Assembly (NCBI GenBank): GCA_019083985.1
Contig: JAHRCV010000001.1
Location: 124,001 to 188,000 of the forward strand
DNA from: Rhizobiales bacterium TNE-4
GTDB taxonomy: Bacteria > Pseudomonadota > Alphaproteobacteria > Rhizobiales > Beijerinckiaceae
Direction: 5' to 3'
DNA length: 64,000 nucleotides
The notes beneath the pieces were generated by a model that saw nothing but the letters and a program-made list of their open reading frames with translations, searched no databases and had not been told where the DNA came from. This document shows, one piece after another, positions 33,568 through 43,907 of this stretch (positions are counted from its first letter, which is position 1; each line of letters opens with the position of its first letter). A program made the position numbers and the translations under genes.

Positions 33568-34782
33568 TCAGAGGCCGCCGAGATGTTCAGCAACGGTGAA
33601 GATGTCCTTGTCGCCACGGCCGCAGAGATTGACCACCATCAAATGGTCTTTCGGCAGCGTGGGCGCGATTTCGATCACTTTTGCCACGGCATGTGAAGGT
33701 TCGAGCGCGGGAATAATCCCCTCGAGTTTCGACAAGAGCTGGAAGGCCGACAGCGCTTCCTGGTCAGTCGCGGAAATGTATTTCACGCGGCCAACATCGT
33801 GCAGCCACGAATGCTCGGGACCAATGCCGGGGTAATCGAGGCCAGCCGAGATCGAATGGGCATCAGTGATCTGGCCGTCTTCATTCATCAGAAGATAGGT
33901 GCGGTTGCCATGCAGCACGCCGGGGCGCCCGCCCGTCAGCGAGGCGGCATGCAGACCTGACGACACGCCATGACCCGCTGCTTCGACGCCGTAAATGTCG
34001 ACATCCTTGTCGTCGAGGAAGGGATGGAACAGGCCAATTGCATTGGAGCCGCCGCCAATGCAGGCGATGAGCGAATTCGGCAGGCGGCCTTCGCGTTCGA
34101 GCATTTGCTCGCGTGTCTCGCGGCCAATCACGCTTTGGAAATCACGCACCATCGCCGGATAGGGATGCGGGCCAGCGACAGTACCAATGCAATAGAACGT
34201 GTCCGCGACATTGGTGACCCAATCACGCAGCGCCTCGTTCATCGCATCCTTCAACGTCTTCGAACCCGATTGCACCGGCACCACTTCTGCGCCGAGCATC
34301 TTCATGCGGAAGACGTTCGGCTTCTGCCGCTCGACATCAACCGCGCCCATATAGACGACGCATTGCAGGCCGAAGCGCGCGCACAAAGTCGCCGTCGCAA
34401 CGCCATGCTGGCCTGCGCCTGTCTCTGCGATGATACGCTTCTTGCCCATGCGACGCGCGAGCAGGATCTGCCCGAGCACATTGTTCACTTTGTGCGCGCC
34501 CGTATGGTTGAGTTCGTCGCGCTTCAGATAGATTTTCGCGCCACCGAGATGATCGGTCAGACGTTCGGCGAAATAGAGCGGGCTCGGACGGCCGACATAA
34601 TGGGCGAGATAGGAATTCATCTCGGCCTGAAATTCGGGATCGATCTTCGCGGCCTTATAGGCCTCATCAAGCTGCAAAATCAGCGGCATCAGTGTTTCGG
34701 CGACGAAGCGGCCGCCAAACATGCCGAAATGCCCGGTCTCGTCGGGACCGTTGCGGAAGGAATTCGGGTTCTGCACGTTCAT
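33568..34782 (-). CDS. trpB: Tryptophan synthase beta subunit
   Basis: 404-aa PLP enzyme that joins indole and serine. The PLP lysine is in [14 protein letters not shown] near residue 98, the glycine-rich phosphate loop is [15 protein letters not shown] near 240, and [13 protein letters not shown] holds the catalytic Glu. N-terminal [19 protein letters not shown] is the family start. Follows trpF by 6 bases. Downstream is an imperfect hairpin and then the inserted block instead of trpA. Confidence 0.97.
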   Translation of the reverse strand: MNVQNPNSFRNGPDETGHFGMFGGRFVAETLMPLILQLDEAYKAAKIDPEFQAEMNSYLAHYVGRPSPLYFAERLTDHLGGAKIYLKRDELNHTGAHKVNNVLGQILLARRMGKKRIIAETGAGQHGVATATLCARFGLQCVVYMGAVDVERQKPNVFRMKMLGAEVVPVQSGSKTLKDAMNEALRDWVTNVADTFYCIGTVAGPHPYPAMVRDFQSVIGRETREQMLEREGRLPNSLIACIGGGSNAIGLFHPFLDDKDVDIYGVEAAGHGVSSGLHAASLTGGRPGVLHGNRTYLLMNEDGQITDAHSISAGLDYPGIGPEHSWLHDVGRVKYISATDQEALSAFQLLSKLEGIIPALEPSHAVAKVIEIAPTLPKDHLMVVNLCGRGDKDIFTVAEHLGGL

Positions 34783-34788
34783 GGCGTT

Positions 34789-35433
34789 TCAGTCCTTCCC
34801 TTTCGCCGCTCTGACGAAAGCTGTGATTTTGGCCGGATCCTTCTGGCCGGGAGCCGTTTCGACACCGGAGGAGACATCGACCCCCTGCGCCCTTGTGCGC
34901 CGGAGAGCCTCTGCCACATTGGCCGGATCGAGCCCCCCTGACACCATAGAGGGGATAGATAGGTCAAGGCCGGTCAAAAGCGACCAGTCGAAAGCGAGCC
35001 CGTTGCCGCCGGGGTGGGCAGCGTCCTTGGGCGGTTTGGCATCGAACAGGAGGCGGTCGGCAACCGCGGCAAAGGCTTGGACATCCTTGAGATCATCCGC
35101 ATGCGCCACGCCAATGGCCTTCATCACGGGTAGGCCGAAGCGGGCGCGGATGGCCGCCACGCGTTCAGGGCTCTCATGGCCATGGAGTTGCAGGAGATCG
35201 GGGTTTAAGGCCGCGACGATGGCCGCAAGCGCCGCATCGTCGGCATCGACGGTCAGAGCCACTTTCAGGGCTTTGCCTTGGGCCTGTCTCCCGAGCACTT
35301 CGGCGGTCGCGAGGTCAATGTGGCGGGGTGATTTCGGAAAGAAAACAAAGCCCACCATATCCGCGCCCGCATCAAGCGCGGCAGCAAGCGTTTCGGGCGT
35401 CTTCAGGCCACAGATTTTGACGATGGGCTGCAT
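34789..35433 (-). CDS. trpF: Phosphoribosylanthranilate isomerase
   Basis: 214-aa TIM barrel for the third step of tryptophan synthesis. KICGLKTPETLAAALDAGADMVGFVFFPKSPR (residues about 6-38) contains the catalytic Cys8 and substrate loop; D of the LSIPSMVSGGLDPANV region near 165 completes the site. Located just before trpB and after an ornithine cyclodeaminase-family gene, from which it is 39 bases apart. Confidence 0.95.
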   Translation of the reverse strand: MQPIVKICGLKTPETLAAALDAGADMVGFVFFPKSPRHIDLATAEVLGRQAQGKALKVALTVDADDAALAAIVAALNPDLLQLHGHESPERVAAIRARFGLPVMKAIGVAHADDLKDVQAFAAVADRLLFDAKPPKDAAHPGGNGLAFDWSLLTGLDLSIPSMVSGGLDPANVAEALRRTRAQGVDVSSGVETAPGQKDPAKITAFVRAAKGKD

Positions 35434-35472
35434 GCCGCTCCCCTCGCATGACGGGGGTGGGAAGTCCAGATT

Positions 35473-36420
35473 TCAGCGGACCCGTTTCCAAACAGCGATC
35501 GCGGCAGCGAGATCCTCGATCGCTGTGCCGACTGATTTGAAGAAGGTGATTTCCTCAGCCTTGGTGCGGCCCTGATGGGTCCCGCGGGCGAGATCGAAGA
35601 GATCGGCCTTCACGTCCTCCGCCTTGATCACACCATCGCGGATCGGTTGGAAAAGGTCGCCGCCCTCTTTCAGGGCGCCAGCTTTGGTGTCGCAAAACAC
35701 GCTGGCACGGCGCACCACCTCATCGTCGGTCTCGCGCATGGAGGGTTTGAACGCGCCGACGCCATCCACATGGGTGCCCGGCTTCAACCATGCGCCTTCG
35801 ATCAGCGGCGTCGTGGTGAGGGTCGCGGCGGAAACGATATCGGCCTGCCGGATCGCCGCTTCACGGTTGTCGACCGCTTCTACCGGCAGCCCCTCGGCCT
35901 TGAGTTTGGCGGCTAAGTCATGCGCGCGGCCCGGATTGTGGTTCCACAGCAGGACGCGCTCGATTGGGCGCGCGGCGCAATGGGCCCGGATCAGGAAGGG
36001 CGACATCGCACCGGCCCCAATCATCGTAAGGATTGCTGCATCCTTGCGGGCCAGATAGCGCGCTGCCAGTGCTGAAGCGGCCGCCGTGCGCCATGTCGTT
36101 AGCCGGGCGCCATCGAGCGTGACGAGCGGCGCACCGGTTGTCCCATCCATCAACAGATAGGTGCCCATCACGGCGGGCAGATGGCGTGCGCCATTCATCG
36201 GATAGACGGAGACGATCTTGGTGCCGACAAAGGCTTCCGTCTGGCTTGCGCCTGTCCACGCTGGCATCAGAAGCAATGTGGCTTCGCCTTCGGGGCGGTG
36301 GATGTCGTGATGATGGCGCACAGGCACGACAATGTCGCCGGCAAACGCATCGCGTATCGCATCAGCCATGAAGACGGGATCGAGTGCGCCATCGATTGCG
36401 GCTTCGTCGATGTAACGCAT
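35473..36420 (-). CDS. Ornithine cyclodeaminase / mu-crystallin family protein
   Basis: 315-aa NAD(P)-dependent enzyme of the OCD/mu-crystallin family, which includes ornithine cyclodeaminase, alanine dehydrogenase and ketimine reductases. N-terminal lobe with PVRHHHDIH and LLLMPAW, GTKIVSVYP with the substrate lysine, Rossmann motif MIGAGAMSPF near 135, then DIVSAATLTTTPLI and HVDGVGAFKP. ATG 36420 has a GGAG site 6 bases upstream; a TTG two codons earlier is less likely. In the sppA-ihfB-lapA-trpFB run. Precise activity not assignable. Confidence 0.88.
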   Translation of the reverse strand: MRYIDEAAIDGALDPVFMADAIRDAFAGDIVVPVRHHHDIHRPEGEATLLLMPAWTGASQTEAFVGTKIVSVYPMNGARHLPAVMGTYLLMDGTTGAPLVTLDGARLTTWRTAAASALAARYLARKDAAILTMIGAGAMSPFLIRAHCAARPIERVLLWNHNPGRAHDLAAKLKAEGLPVEAVDNREAAIRQADIVSAATLTTTPLIEGAWLKPGTHVDGVGAFKPSMRETDDEVVRRASVFCDTKAGALKEGGDLFQPIRDGVIKAEDVKADLFDLARGTHQGRTKAEEITFFKSVGTAIEDLAAAIAVWKRVR

Positions 36421-36437
36421 GATCAACTCCGGTCAGA

Positions 36438-36785
36438 TCAATAGGAGGCCGGCGGCGGCAGAGCAGGGGCCGGCGATGATGCCTGCGCCTGCGCCTTCAT
36501 CCGATCAAGCTCGGCGCGATGGCTTTGCGCCTCGCGCTTGTGCTGCTTGGCAGCGCGCCGGTGCTTGCCTTGGGCCAGCCAAGCAGCAACGCCACCTGCC
36601 ACAACGCCGATCAGGCCAGCGATGAATAAAATCAGGAAGAGCGGCAGCGTGACGGTTTGAAAGGGCAAGAGCCCCGTCTCGAACGGGTCGAGATGGACCG
36701 TAACGATCTGGCGATTGGCAATCGCAAACAAGACAATCGCGACAGCGAAGGGAACGACGATCAGGGCTTTGAGAAAATTCTTCAT
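36438..36785 (-). CDS. lapA: LapA-domain membrane protein
   Basis: 115-aa protein of the LapA (DUF1049) family. Two membrane helices (about residues 5-24 and 44-70) flank the short IVTVHLDPFETGLLPFQT loop. The C-terminal part is a basic, coiled-coil-like cytoplasmic segment (KHRRAAKQHKREAQSHRAELDRM) ending in a Pro/Ala tail. In E. coli LapA works with LapB in LPS assembly control; lapB is not adjacent here. Gene pair ihfB-lapA is conserved widely. Confidence 0.85.
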   Translation of the reverse strand: MKNFLKALIVVPFAVAIVLFAIANRQIVTVHLDPFETGLLPFQTVTLPLFLILFIAGLIGVVAGGVAAWLAQGKHRRAAKQHKREAQSHRAELDRMKAQAQASSPAPALPPPASY

Positions 36786-36818
36786 GAGACCCTCAGCCGC
36801 ACCCTTGCGGGTGGTGCA

Positions 36819-37106
36819 TTATTCGGCGGCGAGATTGAGCCTCTGCCGCATTTCCTTGCCGGCCTTGAACACCGGCACAACTTTCTCGGCAACCGGCACA
36901 TGCTCACCGGTCCGCGGATTGCGACCGATGCGGGCATCGCGTTTCTTCACAGAGAATGCGCCGAACCCGCGGATCTCGACCCGATCGCCGCGGGCGAGCG
37001 CTTGCGTGATCTCATCGAGAATGGCGTTGACCACATTCTCAGCGTCCCGCTGGTACAGCTCGGGATATTTATCGGCGATTTTCTGAACCAGCTCGGACTT
37101 GATCAT
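36819..37106 (-). CDS. ihfB: Integration host factor beta subunit
   Basis: 95-aa DNA-bending protein that acts as heterodimer with Ihf[24 protein letters not shown] is the family start, [29 protein letters not shown] covers the beta-arm with the intercalating proline. ATG 37106 was chosen over an upstream ATG at 37133, which overlaps the sppA end and adds nine non-family residues. IHF is needed at many sigma-54 promoters, so it complements rpoN in the same window. Confidence 0.95.
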   Translation of the reverse strand: MIKSELVQKIADKYPELYQRDAENVVNAILDEITQALARGDRVEIRGFGAFSVKKRDARIGRNPRTGEHVPVAEKVVPVFKAGKEMRQRLNLAAE

Positions 37107-37133
37107 GCCCCACCCGTAGATCGTTGAGATCAC

Positions 37134-38099
37134 TTATTTTTCGGCTGCAGGGTGCCAGACGGCCAGAAGCCCGTCAAGGACGCGGACCTCCTCGGCCTGA
37201 GCCATGGCATCAAGAGCCCGGCCGAGCGGTTGCAGGCCGAAGGCGTCCGCAACACGGGCGCCGCTCTTCCAGAAATCAAATCCGGTGCGGTCGCTTTCGC
37301 GCTTCCACAAGCGGACGGGCAGGTCTTTGGCAACGCCCTTTTCCTTTTCGAGCCAAGCAATCGCATCATCCTCAACGCCGATCGCGTCCACGAGTTTGAG
37401 CGGCTGGCCCTGCATGCCAGTGAAGATGCGCCCGTCGGCGACCGCTGCGAGTTCGGAGTCAGTCAAATTGCGCCGCGTCTTCACCAGCCGCTTGAACCAA
37501 TCATAACTGCTCTGAATCACAGAATTCAGCGCTGCGGCCGCTTCGGGGCTCGCATTCTCGAAGGGGTTGGGTGAGGCCTTGAGCGGCGTGGATTTGTATT
37601 CCTCCATCTTCACGCCAACCATGTCGAGAAGACGCGTCACGTTCGGATATTGCATGATGACGCCGATGGAGCCGACGATCGATGTCTCGCGCGCATAGAT
37701 CCGGTCTGTGCCGATCGCTGTGATGTAGCCTCCCGACGCCGCCATGCTGTCGATCAGCGCCACAACGGGCTTTTTCTTGGCCACATCCCGCAGAGCGTCA
37801 TAAATCGCGGCCGAGCCCGTCACCGTGCCACCGGGGCTGTCAATGACGACGAGCAGCGCCTTGGCGTCGCTCTTGCCAATCTTCTCCAGCATCTCGAGCG
37901 TTTTGGTGTCGCCTGTAATCATGCCGGACACTTTCACCCGCGCGATATGCGGCCTGCTTTTCGGGTTATCGAGAGTACTGGCGGCATAGATCCCGCTTGC
38001 CAGAATGCCGATGCCAGCGACCGCAAAGGCGGCAAACCGCCAGAAACCGACGCGGCGGCGCAGGCGCCGTCTCTCGAGAAGGCTGTCGATGTCGGACAT
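37134..38099 (-). CDS. sppA: Signal peptide peptidase SppA, short form
   Basis: 321-aa S49-family membrane serine protease that degrades cleaved signal peptides. A basic N-tail and one membrane helix (about residues 20-40) are followed by the Ser/Lys protease domain. DSPGGTVTGSAAIYDAL (about 88) and the nucleophile Ser in DSMAASGGYITAIGTDRIYA (about 118-137) are clear; the general-base Lys lies in YKSTPLKASPNPFE. Half the length of E. coli SppA (one domain, tetra- or octamer). First gene of the sppA-ihfB-lapA-ocd-trpFB run. Confidence 0.94.
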   Translation of the reverse strand: MSDIDSLLERRRLRRRVGFWRFAAFAVAGIGILASGIYAASTLDNPKSRPHIARVKVSGMITGDTKTLEMLEKIGKSDAKALLVVIDSPGGTVTGSAAIYDALRDVAKKKPVVALIDSMAASGGYITAIGTDRIYARETSIVGSIGVIMQYPNVTRLLDMVGVKMEEYKSTPLKASPNPFENASPEAAAALNSVIQSSYDWFKRLVKTRRNLTDSELAAVADGRIFTGMQGQPLKLVDAIGVEDDAIAWLEKEKGVAKDLPVRLWKRESDRTGFDFWKSGARVADAFGLQPLGRALDAMAQAEEVRVLDGLLAVWHPAAEK

Positions 38100-38258
38100 G
38101 GCAGGATGCTCCTATCGGCAAAGAATGAGGCCGGACGGCCTGAAGAACCTGTTTGATCGACCAGGAATCTGGCAGCGCAATGGCTTTCCCTAGCTTGCGC
38201 CGTGCGCCGCGGCAACTCTTACGGTTGCACGCGGTTAAGGCTCGGGCTAGTCCGGGCC

Positions 38259-38277
38259 GGCGGAGGCTGTCTCCGCC
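38259..38277 (+). repeat. Perfect hairpin in ridA leader
   Basis: GGCGGAG-GCTGT-CTCCGCC, a 7-bp stem ending 26 bases before the ridA ATG, in the divergent region between sppA and ridA. Confidence 0.4.
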
Positions 38278-38303
38278 ATTCACGAGTTCACGGGAGCGCA
38301 TAG

Positions 38304-38654
38304 ATGAGCATTCAACGGTTCGGGGTCGGCCCGCGCATGAGCAAGGCTGTCGCCCATGGCAATCTGGTCTTCCTCGCCGGTCAGGTCGCCGACAAGGCCA
38401 AGGGCCAGAGCGTCACCGAGCAGACCAAAGACATCCTCGCCCAGATCGACGCGATCTTGAAGGACGCAGGTACGGACAAGACCAAGCTCATCTCGGCTAA
38501 TATCTGGCTCTCCGACATTAAGACTTTCGCGGAAATGAATGCGGTGTGGGATGGCTGGGTTTCGCAGGGCAACACACCCGCGCGTGCGACGGTTGAAGCC
38601 AAGCTTGCAGCGCCCGAATACACGGTCGAAATCGCCGTCATTGCGGCGCGCTGA
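38304..38654 (+). CDS. RidA/YjgF-family protein
   Basis: 116-aa trimeric RidA-fold protein, a group that hydrolyses reactive enamines and imines from PLP enzymes. NLVFLAGQVADKAKGQSVTEQTKDIL, VWDGWVSQGNTPARATVEAKLAAPEYTVEI; the arginine of RATVEAKL corresponds to the catalytic Arg of RidA, but the rest fits the YjgH/Rid subgroup better than true RidA. ATG follows GGGAGCG. It is 21 bases before folC, same strand. Exact substrate is not predictable. Confidence 0.85.
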   Translation: MSIQRFGVGPRMSKAVAHGNLVFLAGQVADKAKGQSVTEQTKDILAQIDAILKDAGTDKTKLISANIWLSDIKTFAEMNAVWDGWVSQGNTPARATVEAKLAAPEYTVEIAVIAAR

Positions 38655-38675
38655 TTAGGGTTTGGAACGCGAGAC

Positions 38676-39998
38676 ATGCATTCGTCCGATGATTATCTGA
38701 CGCGCTTTCTCGCGCTCCATCCCAAACTGATCGATCTCAAACTCGACCGGATCGAGCGCCTTTTGCGGGCGCTCGGTTCGCCGCATGAAAAACTGCCGCC
38801 CGTCATTCATGTCGGCGGCACGAATGGCAAGGGCTCGACGGTTGCGTTCATGCGCGCAATCCTCGAAGCCACAGGCCTCAAGGTTCACGTCTACACCTCG
38901 CCGCATCTCGTCCGCTTCCATGAGCGTATTCGTTTGGGTGCCGAAGGTGGCGGACGCTATGTGCTAGAAGCGGTTTTGGCTGATGCTTTCCGGCGCTGCG
39001 AACAGGCCAATCAAGACCAGCCGATCACGATTTTCGAGATCACGACGGCGGCGGCTTTGTTGCTCTTTGCCGAGCATCCCGCCGATATCCTGCTGCTCGA
39101 AGTTGGTCTGGGTGGTCGTTACGATGCGACGAACGTCATCGCCCAACCGCGCGCAGCGGTGGTGACGCCCGTCTCCATGGATCATGCCGAATTTTTAGGT
39201 GATAGCGTCACCAAAATTGCTGCTGAGAAAGCGGGCATTTTCAAACGCGGCGTGCCTGCCATCATTGCCAAGCAGGAGCATGACGCTGCGCTTGCAGTGC
39301 TGGAAGAGGGCGCAGAGAAAGTGCGTGCGATTCCGTTCGTCTTCGGCCAGCAATTCAATGTGCAGGAAGAGAATGGCCGCCTTGTCTATCAAGATGAGGA
39401 TGGGCTCATGGATCTGCCCCTGCCGAAACTGGCGGGACGCCACCAGCACATCAATGCAGGCACCGCGATTGCCGCGTTGCGCGCGGGTGGTTTTGCGGAT
39501 CTCCCGATCGCTGCCTTTGAAAAAGGGTTGCAAACCGTTTCATGGCCCGCGCGTTTGCAGCGTATCACGCAAGGCAAATTGCATGCGCTGCTCGCGGCCG
39601 ACAGCGAGTTCTGGCTCGATGGCGGGCACAATCCTGATGGTGGCAAGGCGCTCGCCGCGTTCATGGCTGAACGGGAAGATGCGCGCGACCGTCCTCTCGT
39701 CATGGTTGTCGGCATGTTGGGCACGAAAGATTCGTTGCACTTCCTCGAAAATTTCGAGGGCCTCGCCGCGCGCCTCATCGCGGTCCCGATCAAAGATCAA
39801 GCAGCCGCGCGCACGCCTGATGATGTCATGGCGCTTGCGCGCAAGAATGGGTTGAAAGCCGAGACGGCATCGAGCGCAGCCGATGCGCTCGCGCGCATTG
39901 GGGCCGAGCAGCACGCTGTTGCGCCGCGCGTGCTTGTGACGGGCTCGCTCTATCTCGCTGGCGAAGTACTGGGCGAAAACGGCACGCCGCCGGAATAA
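38676..39998 (+). CDS. folC: Folylpolyglutamate / dihydrofolate synthase
   Basis: 440-aa Mur-ligase-like enzyme that adds glutamate to dihydropteroate and folates. P-loop VIHVGGTNGKGST (about residues 44-56), TSPHLVRFHERI, EVGLGGRYDATNVI (about 143) and VSMDHAEFLGDSVTKIAAEKAGI (about 168) are family hallmarks; LDGGHNPDGGKAL marks the C-terminal glutamate domain. In related bacteria folC follows accD; here it stands on the opposite strand 8 kb from it. Ends at a bidirectional terminator. Confidence 0.94.
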   Translation: MHSSDDYLTRFLALHPKLIDLKLDRIERLLRALGSPHEKLPPVIHVGGTNGKGSTVAFMRAILEATGLKVHVYTSPHLVRFHERIRLGAEGGGRYVLEAVLADAFRRCEQANQDQPITIFEITTAAALLLFAEHPADILLLEVGLGGRYDATNVIAQPRAAVVTPVSMDHAEFLGDSVTKIAAEKAGIFKRGVPAIIAKQEHDAALAVLEEGAEKVRAIPFVFGQQFNVQEENGRLVYQDEDGLMDLPLPKLAGRHQHINAGTAIAALRAGGFADLPIAAFEKGLQTVSWPARLQRITQGKLHALLAADSEFWLDGGHNPDGGKALAAFMAEREDARDRPLVMVVGMLGTKDSLHFLENFEGLAARLIAVPIKDQAAARTPDDVMALARKNGLKAETASSAADALARIGAEQHAVAPRVLVTGSLYLAGEVLGENGTPPE

Positions 39999-40008
39999 TA
40001 GCGGCCAT

Positions 40009-40037
40009 AAAAAAGGCCCCGTCACCGGGGCCTTTTT
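40009..40037. terminator. Bidirectional Rho-independent terminator
   Basis: GGCCCCG (40015-40021) pairs with CGGGGCC (40026-40032), 4-base loop, six A before and five T after. Shared by folC and convergent trxA. Confidence 0.92.
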
Positions 40038-40059
40038 GCAATCGATATGAGGGAAGCGA

Positions 40060-40377
40060 TTAGATCGCGCCCTGAATCCATTTCGACAGATCGGATTTCG
40101 ACGCCGCGCCCACTTTCTGCGCTGCGACCTGCCCGTTCTTGAACACCATCAATGTCGGGATCGAACGGATGCCGAGCTGGCCAGCGACGCCCGGGTTTTC
40201 ATCGACGTTGAGCTTGACGATCTTCACCTTGCCTTCGAACTCTTTGGAGAGTTCATCGAGCGCGGGCGCAATCATGCGGCACGGGCCACACCATTCGGCC
40301 CAGAAATCGACGACGACCGGCGTGGCGGAATCGATCACATCGGCTTTGAAGGTGGAATCGGTGGTTTTGCCGGTCAT
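40060..40377 (-). CDS. trxA: Thioredoxin
   Basis: 105-aa thioredoxin 1. Active site WCGPC at residues 29-33 in [15 protein letters not shown], cis-Pro in [12 protein letters not shown] near 73. Cytoplasmic; no signal peptide. ATG 40377 gives the normal length; the frame is open 26 codons further upstream, but that part overlaps the addA end and is non-homologous. Last gene of the divL-tsaE/amgK-murU-addB-addA-trxA run. Confidence 0.96.
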   Translation of the reverse strand: MTGKTTDSTFKADVIDSATPVVVDFWAEWCGPCRMIAPALDELSKEFEGKVKIVKLNVDENPGVAGQLGIRSIPTLMVFKNGQVAAQKVGAASKSDLSKWIQGAI

Positions 40378-40451
40378 GGGAACCTCGGAACGGGAATCGG
40401 GCGGGAAGGCCGCCCCCTTTGAGCGGAACCTATGAACGCGCCTCAGGCCCG

Positions 40452-43400
40452 TCAAGCCGCTGCGGGCCCGCTCCGCAGCCTGTGCAGGGCTCTTTCGAGC
40501 CTATCCTCGGCAAGCGTGAACGCCGCCTGCGTCGCCGTGTAGATGAGAACGCATTCAATCCGCTTGGCGGGGTAAAGCGGCGCCAGCACGGCGCGGTAGA
40601 GCGCGAGCTGCTCGACATAGCTTTCCGCAATCCCAGCCGCGTCCTTGGGCGGCAGGGCGTTAGTCTTGTAGTCCGCGATGATGACCGCCTCTCCTGTAAC
40701 GGCCAGCCGGTCGACCTGTCCGGTCACGCGCCGCATCGTGCCATCGGCAAGCTGGATCGCGCCCGTGATATCCACCTCTCCACGGCTCGTAGGCCCGAAC
40801 AAGGCTGACAGCGCAGGGGATGCGATGAGTTTAAGAACGGCATCGATCACGGCATTACGCCGCTCGGCCGGAATGTCCTGTCCACGGACAGCGGCAAAGC
40901 GCTCCGCCGTTTCAGCACGTCGGGCGACCGGTAGATCAGGCAGGATCTCCAGAAGCGTGTGCGCAAAGCTGCCAAGGGCAAGCGCAATCCGACGGGCTTG
41001 CGGATCGCCGCCGATGAATTCATTGCCCGCAGACGGCCGCAAGCGGCCCGGCGCCTCCTCAGGCGGTGGTGCCACAACGCCAAGCCATGCGGGCGCCGCC
41101 TGCGGCACGGAAACCGCTGTGACGCTGGCCGGGGCTTCCGGCACTGGCTTGCGATCTTCGATGACATGCACGATTTCGCCATCGCGCTCTTGCTCGACCC
41201 AGCGTCCGTCAAGCGCTGTCTTGATCATGCTGTACCAGCAATCGGCGGGCGGTTCTTTGACGTTGCCGGCGAGATAACCAGCAATCACAAGCCGATCTTT
41301 GGCGCGCGTCATGGCAACGTAGAGAAGACGCCGATATTCATCGCGTAATGCTTCCAACATGCCATCACGTGCGGCATTGATCGTGCCGCATTCGATGGCT
41401 TGGCCCATCGCCCAAATCGGGAAGCGACGGCCACGCGCATCACGATAAATCGAAAGCGCATCGATCTGCCCGGCATTCGGAAGGGTGCATGTATCCGGGA
41501 GAATAACGACGGGGGCTTCAAGCCCCTTGGCGCCGTGCACGGTCATCACACGCACCTGATCTCCCGCCAGATCCATGTCGCGTTTGATAACAATTTCCGA
41601 TTCATCGAAGGTTGCAAGAAACAGGGATAGCGAGGGAATGTTGCGCCGATCATGGTCGAGCGCGACGCGCAGAAATTCATCAACCGCATCGCCCGCTTCC
41701 GGGCCCAAACGTCCCAGCATGGCGCGGCGGGCGCGACCTGCCCCCAGCACGCGCGCGTAGAAGGTGAAGGCACCGCCTTGATGGGCCAGCACGCGCCATT
41801 CATCGAGCTTGGCAACAACGCGCATGAGTGCAGAGTCAGCGGCGGCCTTTGCGCGCAGCGCCGTTTCAAGCGAGACATCGCCGCGTTGGGGCGCAAAGCG
41901 CAAGAGATCATAATCGTTGAGGCCGAAAAGCGGTGAGGTCAGAATTTCGGCAAGCGCCAAATCGTCATCAGGCAGCAGCATGGCGCGGCCCAGCGAGACG
42001 AGATCAAGCACGGCGATATGGGCGTTGAGCGTCAACCGGTCAGCACCCGCCACGGGGATGCCGCGTTCCTTCAGCGCGCGGATGACACGATCAAACAGTG
42101 TGCCGCGCTTGCGCACGAGGATCATGATATCGCCGGCCCGGATCGGACGCAGTGTGCCTTTCTCTTCAATGCGCTCGGGCGATCCCGGAGCGAGCCAACG
42201 CGCCACTTCGCGCGCGATGCGGCTGGCCACTTTGACGACGGGAGCCTGCTCGTCGACGGCGTCCACCGGCAGAGCCCATGTATCGCGCTCGTCAGCTTTC
42301 ACCCTGTCGGGAATGCCCCACAATTCGATATGGGCCGGTGAATCAAGGCGGTCGCTCTGATGGCTCGTTTGCGGCTCTTGAACGCCTTTTGCGCGCGATT
42401 CCTGAAACACCTGATCGACGCAATCGAGCACCAGCGGCGCGGAGCGGAACGATACTGTCAACTCAAGCGCGCGCAATTCCCGCTCACGATCGCCAAGCGC
42501 ATCGGCGAGAATACTGAGTTTGCTCTGATACGCCCGTTTGGTTTTTTCAAATGCTTCAGGGTCTGCGCCTTGAAAAGAGTAGATCGATTGCTTCGGATCG
42601 CCGACGGCGAAAATCGTGCGGATGTCCGTATGTGCCGTCTCGCCATCGAAGAACTCTGATGTGAGCGCCTGCATAATGTCCCATTGGGCCGGGCTCGTAT
42701 CCTGCGCCTCATCAACCAGAAGATGGCTGATGCCGGAATCGAGTTTGTAGAGGACAAAACGCGACCCAGCACGGCTGAGCAAGGCGCGCGTGCGTGCGAT
42801 CAGATCGGCGAAATCCAATGCGCCGCGGGCGATCTTCTTGTTGCGATAAAGCGTGAGAATATGGTCGACCAGCGTCATCAACGCACGGGTGCGGTCGGCC
42901 GTATCCATCGCGAACAATTCGTTGCGAAGCCCGTGTAACCGCGCCAATTCTGAAAGGAATATGTCACGCAGGGCGGGATCGGTTTTTTTGAGCCCTGTCA
43001 AAAATCGGCTCGGCGCACGGAATGTGTCAGACTTCGTCAAATAGAGTGCGAGGTAGTAGCGTGCCTGTGTTTCCAATTCGGTCGCACTAAGTGCGGCGGC
43101 CAATTGCACGGCAGCTTCGGCGTCACCCGCGTCCGCCAACGCATCATGCGCGCCCTGCCATGCGCCCGGCTTCAGCGCACCATCAATCATGTCGGCAAAC
43201 ACGTCTTCCTGCGTACGCCGGAGATCGAGACCGAGAAAAGCTTCAACCAGCCCAGTGGTTGGCGTCTCGCCTTCCTCTGACAGGCGCTGGCGCACATGGA
43301 TGCCTGCGCGGATCAAATCTTTCAGCTTCATCTCCACAGTGACGTCGCTGACCATACCGAGCGCTTCGGCAAGTTCGGGATGCTTGCCTGACAAGGCCGC

Positions 43401-43907
43401 AAGCAAGGTCTCCTGCAAAGCTTCGCCGATTAATTCGGCCGCCGTCACATCATCCAGCACTTCGAATTTGGCAGGCACATTCGCTTCGAAGGGGAAGAGA
43501 TGCAGCACGCGCTCGCAAAAAGCATGGATCGTCTGGATTTTTAAGCCGCCTGGCGTCTCGATAGCGCGCGCAAATAATTGTCGCGCGCGCTTGCGCAGTT
43601 TTGCATCTGCATGTTCGCCGAGCGTGTCGAGCTCCTTGTCCAGTGCGTCGTCGTCAAGCCGCGTCCAGTCCGACAGGGTCTTGAAGACGCGGTTCGCCAT
43701 ATTGGCTGCCGCTGCCGTTGTGTAGGTCAGGGCAAGAATTTTACCCGGCTCAGCACCAGCCAGCATCAAGCGGATGATGCGTTGGACGAGCACATAGGTT
43801 TTCCCCGAGCCAGCATTGGCTGAGACCCATGCGGACGCGGCCGGATGCGCCGCCTTGCGTTGCTTGTCCGTCGTCTGGCTGATCGTGGCGCGCTCGGAAG
43901 AACTCAC
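40452..43907 (-). CDS. addA: Double-strand break repair helicase-nuclease AddA
   Basis: 1151-aa UvrD-like helicase with a C-terminal RecB nuclease, the motor of the AddAB complex that resects DNA ends for RecA. Walker [10 protein letters not shown] at residues 29-37, Walker [16 protein letters not shown], motif [18 protein letters not shown] region, [16 protein letters not shown], and [11 protein letters not shown] motif VI. Nuclease motif VIIADYKTN near residue 1090. GTG start at 43907 overlaps the addB stop (GTGA); the frame continues 39 codons upstream without homology. Confidence 0.95.
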   Translation of the reverse strand: MSSSERATISQTTDKQRKAAHPAASAWVSANAGSGKTYVLVQRIIRLMLAGAEPGKILALTYTTAAAANMANRVFKTLSDWTRLDDDALDKELDTLGEHADAKLRKRARQLFARAIETPGGLKIQTIHAFCERVLHLFPFEANVPAKFEVLDDVTAAELIGEALQETLLAALSGKHPELAEALGMVSDVTVEMKLKDLIRAGIHVRQRLSEEGETPTTGLVEAFLGLDLRRTQEDVFADMIDGALKPGAWQGAHDALADAGDAEAAVQLAAALSATELETQARYYLALYLTKSDTFRAPSRFLTGLKKTDPALRDIFLSELARLHGLRNELFAMDTADRTRALMTLVDHILTLYRNKKIARGALDFADLIARTRALLSRAGSRFVLYKLDSGISHLLVDEAQDTSPAQWDIMQALTSEFFDGETAHTDIRTIFAVGDPKQSIYSFQGADPEAFEKTKRAYQSKLSILADALGDRERELRALELTVSFRSAPLVLDCVDQVFQESRAKGVQEPQTSHQSDRLDSPAHIELWGIPDRVKADERDTWALPVDAVDEQAPVVKVASRIAREVARWLAPGSPERIEEKGTLRPIRAGDIMILVRKRGTLFDRVIRALKERGIPVAGADRLTLNAHIAVLDLVSLGRAMLLPDDDLALAEILTSPLFGLNDYDLLRFAPQRGDVSLETALRAKAAADSALMRVVAKLDEWRVLAHQGGAFTFYARVLGAGRARRAMLGRLGPEAGDAVDEFLRVALDHDRRNIPSLSLFLATFDESEIVIKRDMDLAGDQVRVMTVHGAKGLEAPVVILPDTCTLPNAGQIDALSIYRDARGRRFPIWAMGQAIECGTINAARDGMLEALRDEYRRLLYVAMTRAKDRLVIAGYLAGNVKEPPADCWYSMIKTALDGRWVEQERDGEIVHVIEDRKPVPEAPASVTAVSVPQAAPAWLGVVAPPPEEAPGRLRPSAGNEFIGGDPQARRIALALGSFAHTLLEILPDLPVARRAETAERFAAVRGQDIPAERRNAVIDAVLKLIASPALSALFGPTSRGEVDITGAIQLADGTMRRVTGQVDRLAVTGEAVIIADYKTNALPPKDAAGIAESYVEQLALYRAVLAPLYPAKRIECVLIYTATQAAFTLAEDRLERALHRLRSGPAAA

